Shown here: positions 6,900 to 11,051 of the stretch, one piece after another
How positions within the stretch are numbered: position 1 is the first letter of the stretch
Layout of the letters: each line of letters starts with the position of its first letter
Assembly: GCA_018674025.1 (NCBI GenBank)
Contig: JABHBC010000224.1
Span: forward strand, 1 to 11,051
Direction of reading: 5' to 3'
DNA: 11,051 nt
Origin: Flavobacteriaceae bacterium
GTDB taxonomy: Bacteria; Bacteroidota; Bacteroidia; Flavobacteriales; Flavobacteriaceae
The notes under the pieces: model-generated
Told to the model about the DNA's origin: nothing
Database searches by the model: none
Seen by the model: only the letters and a program-made list of their open reading frames with translations
Made by a program: the position numbers and the translations under genes

Positions 6900-8153
6900 A
6901 GCTTTCCATAAAAGTTTTCTAAAATATATATTTAGTAACAAAAAGTGAATTACATAGGTAACAAAATACGCTATTGAAAGACCTACAAAGCCATATATGT
7001 TAGTTAGGATTATTGATAAAACAACAAATAGTATACTCCACTCTACTTGAAATAAAATAAAGTGATTCGTTTTAGCCTTAGCAACTAATATATTTCCTAA
7101 AACCCAGCAGTTAATTTTGATAACATCACCTAATAAATGAAATAATATTAAGCTATTAATCAAATTAAACTCACTTGTAAATAAGATGTTAATAATCAAA
7201 TCCTTTGAAACGAAAACCCCTAATGTGATTATAAATATTACAGGTGATATAGTCTTCCATATTTTGAAAACCTCTTTTTTTAATTGATTGTTATTTAAAT
7301 TTGTAAAAGTCGGAACTAGATAAAATTTAAAAGTTGTTGTAAGGAACATTAAATAAATTGCTGATATTCTCCACATTGCTTCCCAGGAACCAGCATGGTT
7401 TGAATCAAACTCATCATATATGTAATACCTGACTATAAATGTTGCACTAATAAGACATATTGGAGCGGCAATTGCCATTAACGAAAAGTTGGATAAATTT
7501 TTCAAATATTCAACTTTAAATAAGTAATTAAAAAAGTTTAATTTAAAAGGTTTAAAAATTACACAAATTAATATAGCTATGAATAAAGTTAAAATTGGGC
7601 TTAATATTAAGGCGTAAAAAGCCCCAATCATTGAGTAGTTAATAACCAGGTAAATTAAAAAAACAGCTGAAATTAATGTAGCCAGGATATTAATTAAAAC
7701 AAATAGTTTAATTTTCTTAAGACCATTTAGAATTGACATTATAAATGTTTGGATAGAAAATGATATAATTGATATGCATAAAATATATTTGTAAGTATTA
7801 TCCTTTATATAACTCATTTCATCTGAAAAACCAGTGGTTATATAATTATAGAAAATAAGTAATAATGACACTACAATTAACGAGCTGTAAAAGTGAATTT
7901 TAAAGCTTGTAGAAAGAAGTTCTTTAAAATTAGTTTCATTTTTATTTAACTCAGATGTGTACTTTACAGTTCCAGTTTCAATACCCATTGTTCCAAGAGT
8001 ATTACCAATTTTTAAAAAGTCTTTTAGTTGACCAATTAAAAACATACCATTTGTTCCTAGGAAAACAGCTATTACTTTATTAGTAATTAATTTAACCAAT
8101 AAACTTATTGTGGTGCTAGCGGCTGAATATATAGATGTTTTTATAAAATTCAT
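6888..8153 (-). CDS. wzx: WzxE-type O-antigen/lipid-linked glycan flippase
   Basis: Inner-membrane polysaccharide flippase of the MOP/MATE superfamily, moving undecaprenyl-diphosphate-linked oligosaccharide units to the periplasmic side. It has 421 residues and about 12 hydrophobic segments spread over the whole length (for example around 7-33, 88-106, 122-142, 148-172, 174-200, 222-245, 262-280, 301-325, 331-357, 366-385 and 387-409). The N-terminus IKTSIYSAASTTISLLVKL, the block GIETGTVKYTSE (58-69) and AGSWEAMWRIS (254-264) resemble the WzxE/O-antigen translocase branch. It is the last gene of a three-gene minus-strand operon, starting 6 bp after the sulfotransferase stop. Its 3' end overlaps the convergent acyltransferase. 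The substrate is inferred to be the sulfated glycan built by the neighbouring genes. Confidence 0.88.
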   Translation of the reverse strand: MNFIKTSIYSAASTTISLLVKLITNKVIAVFLGTNGMFLIGQLKDFLKIGNTLGTMGIETGTVKYTSELNKNETNFKELLSTSFKIHFYSSLIVVSLLLIFYNYITTGFSDEMSYIKDNTYKYILCISIISFSIQTFIMSILNGLKKIKLFVLINILATLISAVFLIYLVINYSMIGAFYALILSPILTLFIAILICVIFKPFKLNFFNYLFKVEYLKNLSNFSLMAIAAPICLISATFIVRYYIYDEFDSNHAGSWEAMWRISAIYLMFLTTTFKFYLVPTFTNLNNNQLKKEVFKIWKTISPVIFIITLGVFVSKDLIINILFTSEFNLINSLILFHLLGDVIKINCWVLGNILVAKAKTNHFILFQVEWSILFVVLSIILTNIYGFVGLSIAYFVTYVIHFLLLNIYFRKLLWKALNK

Positions 8154-8159
8154 TTGTAA

Positions 8160-9068
8160 TTAATTAAAGTCTTTCCATTCTTTAAATGAATAATCGAAAA
8201 TATCTTTTAATTTTTCTACATCATTGTTATACCCACTATCTTTTAAATAATTTCTATATTCTGATTGTAAAGGGTCATATTCAAATTCTTCTGTTTTCCA
8301 ATTTATTATTATTCTTTTTAATTTATTCTTTATTATGTCAATTGTTTTTTTTGATAAAAATATTTTACCGATTTTTGTATAACTCATTTTTCCAATTGAT
8401 GATTTTCTTATAAAATGATATATGCATGAATACTTTATTCTTGTTGTTTTATTAGAAGTTTTTTCTGGGATTGATTCAAGTTTTTTCAACCCTAAAAAAT
8501 CAAAACATGAATTAATTGTGTCAAGTCGATTTGATATCAGCTTTTCAAAAGTAATTACTTTAATGTTTTCAATTCCAAAATTATCGATAAAACGTTGTAT
8601 CCACTTTGAATATAAGCCAAATTGAAAATAATGTTTTGGATAATAATCATATTCTGTAAAATCGTTGTGACTTCCTCTATTTATCACATCCTTTATATTA
8701 TTTTTCTCTAAGCCTAATCCTTTCATCCACCAAAAATGTGAAATATATCTATCAATTGGATTTCTTAAAATAAAAATAAATTTTGGAGACTTATTATAAT
8801 TTTGTTTAATATTTTCTATAAACGAATTATAGTACATATACGAGGTTGTTGATTCTCCAAATATTTTAGCATTTCCATTAAACAGTTTTTGATAATTAAG
8901 CCAATCAACATGTTCATATTTTTCAAATTTTTTATTATTCCAAAAAACAGGTTCTTTCAAGCTAGACATTGAAATATCTGGGTGCAAATTTAAAAGTTCA
9001 TGTAGGGTAGTAGTACCTGATTTTGCAGCACCTGGAATAAATAAATTGGGTAGAAACTTATTTTTCAT
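8160..9068 (-). CDS. PAPS-dependent sulfotransferase
   Basis: Cytosolic-type sulfotransferase of 302 residues that would transfer sulfate from 3'-phosphoadenylyl sulfate (PAPS) to a carbohydrate. The 5'-phosphosulfate loop is PGAAKSGTTTLHELL (12-26) with Lys16. KEPVFW (38-43) follows. The 3'-phosphate-binding segment is FILRNPIDRYISHF (99-112) with Arg102 and Ser110. The later block GLYSKWIQRFIDNFG...VITFEKL (151-177) and FDFLGL (189-194) are typical of bacterial and heparan-type sulfotransferase domains. The P-loop-like motif should not be read as a kinase. It overlaps the upstream glycosyltransferase by 11 bp and is followed after 6 bp by wzx, so translation is probably coupled. The context implies sulfation of a sugar before Wzx export. 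The acceptor cannot be determined. PAPS synthesis genes are not in the window. Confidence 0.92.
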   Translation of the reverse strand: MKNKFLPNLFIPGAAKSGTTTLHELLNLHPDISMSSLKEPVFWNNKKFEKYEHVDWLNYQKLFNGNAKIFGESTTSYMYYNSFIENIKQNYNKSPKFIFILRNPIDRYISHFWWMKGLGLEKNNIKDVINRGSHNDFTEYDYYPKHYFQFGLYSKWIQRFIDNFGIENIKVITFEKLISNRLDTINSCFDFLGLKKLESIPEKTSNKTTRIKYSCIYHFIRKSSIGKMSYTKIGKIFLSKKTIDIIKNKLKRIIINWKTEEFEYDPLQSEYRNYLKDSGYNNDVEKLKDIFDYSFKEWKDFN

Positions 9069-10215
9069 AATTAATAGCTTTTAGCCATTTATGCTCATAA
9101 CTAGTTGCTACACTATCGCAACTATGATAATTTTCTATAAACTTTCTAGCATTTAAACTGATATTTTTTATTTTTTCTGGGTTTTCAATTAAGATACTTA
9201 ATTTTTCCACTAAATAATTAACATCTGGTAGTGCATTTATAACAATCCTGTTTTCTTTTAAATCGTAGTATTCTAGCCATTCTTTTTCTGCACCAGTGAA
9301 AACTACTTTCCCTTTTGCCATGGCTTCCAAGGCATTATAGCCCTGATCATATGCATATACTTGATCTAGAAAAATATGGCACTCATTATAAGATTTTATA
9401 TAGTCACTATATTTTAAGTTTTGAACTTCAATATATTCAACCTTTTCTTTGTAAGTTTTTTTAATTATTTCCATAGCTTTTATGAAATAATTATTACCTT
9501 TTTTTATAGAATTTTTTGAATTAATTCCTTGAAATATTATTATTTTATTTTTAATTTCTTTAAAATTATAGGTTAACTTTTTTAAGTTAACAGGGTTGGG
9601 AACCATTCCTAAGTACTTTTTTTTTGCGACTAAAGGAATATGGTAGTCTAAATCAGAGCTAATAACACCTTTTATGTTTTTATAAATATAATTGTGAAGT
9701 TTTTCAAACTTTGATGAATTGTATTTTAATATATGACGATAGTTTTTTAGTAATGATTTATTTTTTAAGTATGGAGTAAGTATCGAATATTTAAATTTAT
9801 TTTCTAAAGCATATTTAACACTTATATAATCAACACCACATGATAATAGAAATAGGTTTTTATTATTCTTTAATAATTTTTTAAGTAAAATTACTTCTAA
9901 GCTTGGAGTTGTTTTAAATGAATTTTCGTTAATTAACTGAACAATATTGAAGTCTTTTAATGCTTTTATTTTTAAATATGCTTTAAATCCTACTTCAATG
10001 TCATTTAGGCTAACGTTAAATACCTTATCAATTATCTTTGCAAAAAACTTTAAAAATGGAATCTCAAAAATAGTAGATTTAACTAGTATGTCCACAGGAA
10101 AATTTTTAAATCCATCTCCAGTACCCAATAAAGTAACCGAATGTCCGTTTAACTCTAGACCATCTTTTAGAGAATTATGAAGCCCACTATATTCACCTAT
10201 TAAAAGAATTTTCAT
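9058..10215 (-). CDS. GT-B fold glycosyltransferase (GT4-like)
   Basis: Glycosyltransferase of 385 residues for surface glycan assembly. The start at 10215 is chosen because MKILLIGEYSGLHNSL is the standard first beta strand and glycine loop of a GT-B enzyme. An upstream in-frame ATG at 10314 would add 33 residues that overlap the divergent gene and remove the promoter. The acceptor domain spans about 1-205. The donor domain runs from about 224 with IIIFQGIN (225-232), then HIFLDQVYAYDQGYNALEAMAKGKVVFTG (280-308). This resembles the GT4 EX7E region: E297 is kept, while the first Glu position carries Asp290 or a neighbouring residue. Donor and acceptor sugars are unknown. It is first in the minus-strand operon with the sulfotransferase (11-bp overlap) and wzx. 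The coding sequence is very AT-rich: 12 G/C in the 60 bases at 9541-9600, against 22 in a sampled typA line. Confidence 0.85.
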   Translation of the reverse strand: MKILLIGEYSGLHNSLKDGLELNGHSVTLLGTGDGFKNFPVDILVKSTIFEIPFLKFFAKIIDKVFNVSLNDIEVGFKAYLKIKALKDFNIVQLINENSFKTTPSLEVILLKKLLKNNKNLFLLSCGVDYISVKYALENKFKYSILTPYLKNKSLLKNYRHILKYNSSKFEKLHNYIYKNIKGVISSDLDYHIPLVAKKKYLGMVPNPVNLKKLTYNFKEIKNKIIIFQGINSKNSIKKGNNYFIKAMEIIKKTYKEKVEYIEVQNLKYSDYIKSYNECHIFLDQVYAYDQGYNALEAMAKGKVVFTGAEKEWLEYYDLKENRIVINALPDVNYLVEKLSILIENPEKIKNISLNARKFIENYHSCDSVATSYEHKWLKAINYEK

Positions 10216-10224
10216 TAATTTATC

Positions 10225-10232
10225 TACATTTG
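10225..10232 (+). promoter_or_regulatory. -7 promoter element for the GT2 gene
   Basis: TACATTTG is an exact TAnnTTTG match and identical to the element before typA. The predicted start near 10239 leaves a leader of about 11 nt before the ATG at 10250. No strong -33 TTG is seen at the expected distance, so this may be the weaker of the two divergent promoters. Confidence 0.5.
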
Positions 10233-10243
10233 TTTCAAATATA
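10225..10243. repeat. Symmetric divergent promoter palindrome
   Basis: The 19 bases TACATTTGTTTCAAATATA contain two inverted copies of the -7 consensus separated by TTT. The inner part, ATTTG-TTT-CAAAT at 10228-10240, is a perfect inverted repeat. Each half reads TAnnTTTG outward to one of the flanking divergent genes. The two boxes are too close for two RNA polymerases to bind at once. Confidence 0.6.
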
Positions 10244-10266
10244 ATTTTAATGAGTAATGTAAACAA
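10236..10266 (-). promoter_or_regulatory. Bacteroidota promoter for the glycan operon
   Basis: On the minus strand a TTG (10266-10264) is followed after 20 bp by TATATTTG (10243-10236). This fits the Bacteroidota TTG / TAnnTTTG promoter with normal spacing. Transcription would begin near 10229 and leave a leader of roughly 14 nt for the glycosyltransferase ATG at 10215. The -33 region lies inside the first codons of the divergent GT2 gene. Confidence 0.55.
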
Positions 10267-11051
10267 CAAAAATATTAGTTTAGAAATCTTGATCTCAACA
10301 AAAGATAGAGACAATCTTGATTTTTTAAATAATATTTTTGTAAACTATAATGCTCATTCAATCCCTATATTAATTATTAATCAAACGCAGAATTTAAACT
10401 TTTCTTGTCCACATTCTGATAATATTAATTTAATTAATGTAAATGAAATAGGTTTATCTAAAAGTAGAAATTTAGCAATTGAAAATGCTAAAGCTGACAT
10501 ATGTTTATTGGCTGACGATGATATTGTCTACGAAAACAATTTTGAATCTATAATTATAAATGCTTTTAATCTAAATCCAAGTGCAGATATTATTACTTTT
10601 AAGATGAATGATTTTAAGGGTAATTCATTTAAGGATTATCCAATAATAAAAAAACATAATAAAAAATCTTTAAGTTTTGTTAACTCTGTGGTTATAGCTT
10701 TTAGAAGAAATTCTATTATTTCTAACAAAGTTTTTTTTGATGAAAATTTTGGATTGGGATCTACATTTCAAACAGCAGATGAATATGTTTTTCTTAGAAA
10801 TGCATTGAACTTGAATCTAAATATTGTTTTTCATAATGAGGTTATTTTATCACACCCTGTTGACAGTTCAGGAAAAGATGTCGCAAGTGATAGAATATTA
10901 TTTGCCAAAGGTGCTTTGTTTTATAAATATTATAATGTTCTTTCATTACTTAAATTAATCCACTATTTATATTTAATGTTTAAATTTAAATATATTAGTT
11001 TAGGTCAAGTTATAAATAAGTATTTAATTGGAGTTAAAGGAATAATAAAAT
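10250..11051 (+). CDS. GT2 family glycosyltransferase, 5' part (runs off edge)
   Basis: An open frame from ATG 10250 continues to the last base without a stop, giving 267 visible codons. It is a GT-A fold family 2 glycosyltransferase. The N-terminal strand LEILISTKDR (11-20) is followed by GLSKSRNLAIENAKADICLL and the metal/nucleotide-binding ADDD at 88-91. Further on, FDENFGLGS...TADEYVFLRNAL (163-183) fits the position of the GT2 acceptor and catalytic-base loop, with D177/E178 as candidates. The C-terminal part contains a hydrophobic, amphipathic region (YNVLSLLKLIHYLYLMF), as in other membrane-associated enzymes of glycan loci. It is divergent from the minus-strand glycan operon with 34 bp between the starts, which supports a shared pathway. 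Donor sugar and acceptor cannot be told. Family length suggests that little of the protein is missing. Confidence 0.85.
   Translation, partial: MSNVNNKNISLEILISTKDRDNLDFLNNIFVNYNAHSIPILIINQTQNLNFSCPHSDNINLINVNEIGLSKSRNLAIENAKADICLLADDDIVYENNFESIIINAFNLNPSADIITFKMNDFKGNSFKDYPIIKKHNKKSLSFVNSVVIAFRRNSIISNKVFFDENFGLGSTFQTADEYVFLRNALNLNLNIVFHNEVILSHPVDSSGKDVASDRILFAKGALFYKYYNVLSLLKLIHYLYLMFKFKYISLGQVINKYLIGVKGIIK

Noticed and set aside
8186..8625. Plus-strand open frames opposite the sulfotransferase.
   Set aside because: They are low-complexity, hydrophobic readings of the AT-rich antisense strand; the minus-strand frame has intact PAPS motifs.
9021..9033. P-loop-like GAAKSGTTT in the sulfotransferase suggesting a kinase or ATPase.
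   Set aside because: The downstream RNPIDRYISHF and KEPVFW segments identify it as the PAPS 5'-phosphosulfate loop.
9572..9591. Perfect hairpin with 8-bp arms (GTTAACTT / AAGTTAAC) and a 4-base loop inside the glycosyltransferase gene.
   Set aside because: It encodes ordinary residues in the linker between the two domains, has no GC-rich stem, and by rough estimate about one such hairpin is expected by chance in AT-rich DNA of this length.
10216..10314. 33-codon N-terminal extension of the minus-strand glycosyltransferase, with a hydrophobic stretch that looks like a membrane anchor.
   Set aside because: MKILLIGEYSG is the usual GT-B start. The extension would run antisense through the GT2 start and abolish the well-formed promoter at 10236-10266.
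1..11051. tRNA, rRNA, CRISPR arrays, insertion sequences, att sites or GC-rich hairpin-plus-T-run terminators.
   Set aside because: Reading through the window I saw none; genes are tightly packed, and the only gaps above 100 bp are 3049-3159 and 3970-4090.

Overview
The window reads as a marine or host-associated member of Bacteroidota, most likely class Flavobacteriia. The DNA is very AT-rich and Shine-Dalgarno sequences are absent before the starts. TAnnTTTG-type promoter elements, characteristic of this phylum, occur in both divergent gene gaps. An ABC-2 permease is followed directly by a sigma-54 response regulator that ends without a DNA-binding domain. This is inferred from sequence character and recalled family resemblance; no database search was made.

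Left part (1-3048, + strand): a tight apparent operon carries the 3' end of an ABC-2 (NatB-type) permease, an NtrC-like sigma-54 activator with receiver and AAA+ domains only, and an exported carboxypeptidase Q-like M28 metallopeptidase. The spacer behind it (3033-3173) holds an unusually protein-like open stretch without a start codon, possibly the tail of a lost gene.

Middle (3160-6899): kdsA (KDO-8-phosphate synthase, metal-dependent class, - strand) and typA/bipA (ribosome-associated GTPase, + strand) diverge from a 121-bp gap with a good Bacteroidota promoter element in front of typA. A FemAB/GNAT-like acyltransferase follows typA. Its conserved N-terminus extends about 33 codons upstream of the first ATG, with no ATG, GTG or TTG available to start it.

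Right part (6888-11051): a cell-surface glycan block. A three-gene - strand operon encodes a GT-B glycosyltransferase, a PAPS-dependent sulfotransferase and a WzxE-type O-antigen flippase. A GT2 glycosyltransferase runs divergently off the right edge. The two directions start from an almost symmetric 19-bp element with back-to-back -7 boxes (10225-10243). Taken together, this block points to assembly of a sulfated, possibly acylated, lipid-linked surface glycan exported by Wzx. No Wzy polymerase or initiating sugar-phosphate transferase lies in the window.

Most genes belong to known families, and I found no complete novel system. The best leads are the symmetric bidirectional promoter, the acyltransferase lacking a standard start codon, the HTH-less sigma-54 activator, the sulfotransferase in a Wzx locus, and the orphan coding-like spacer.
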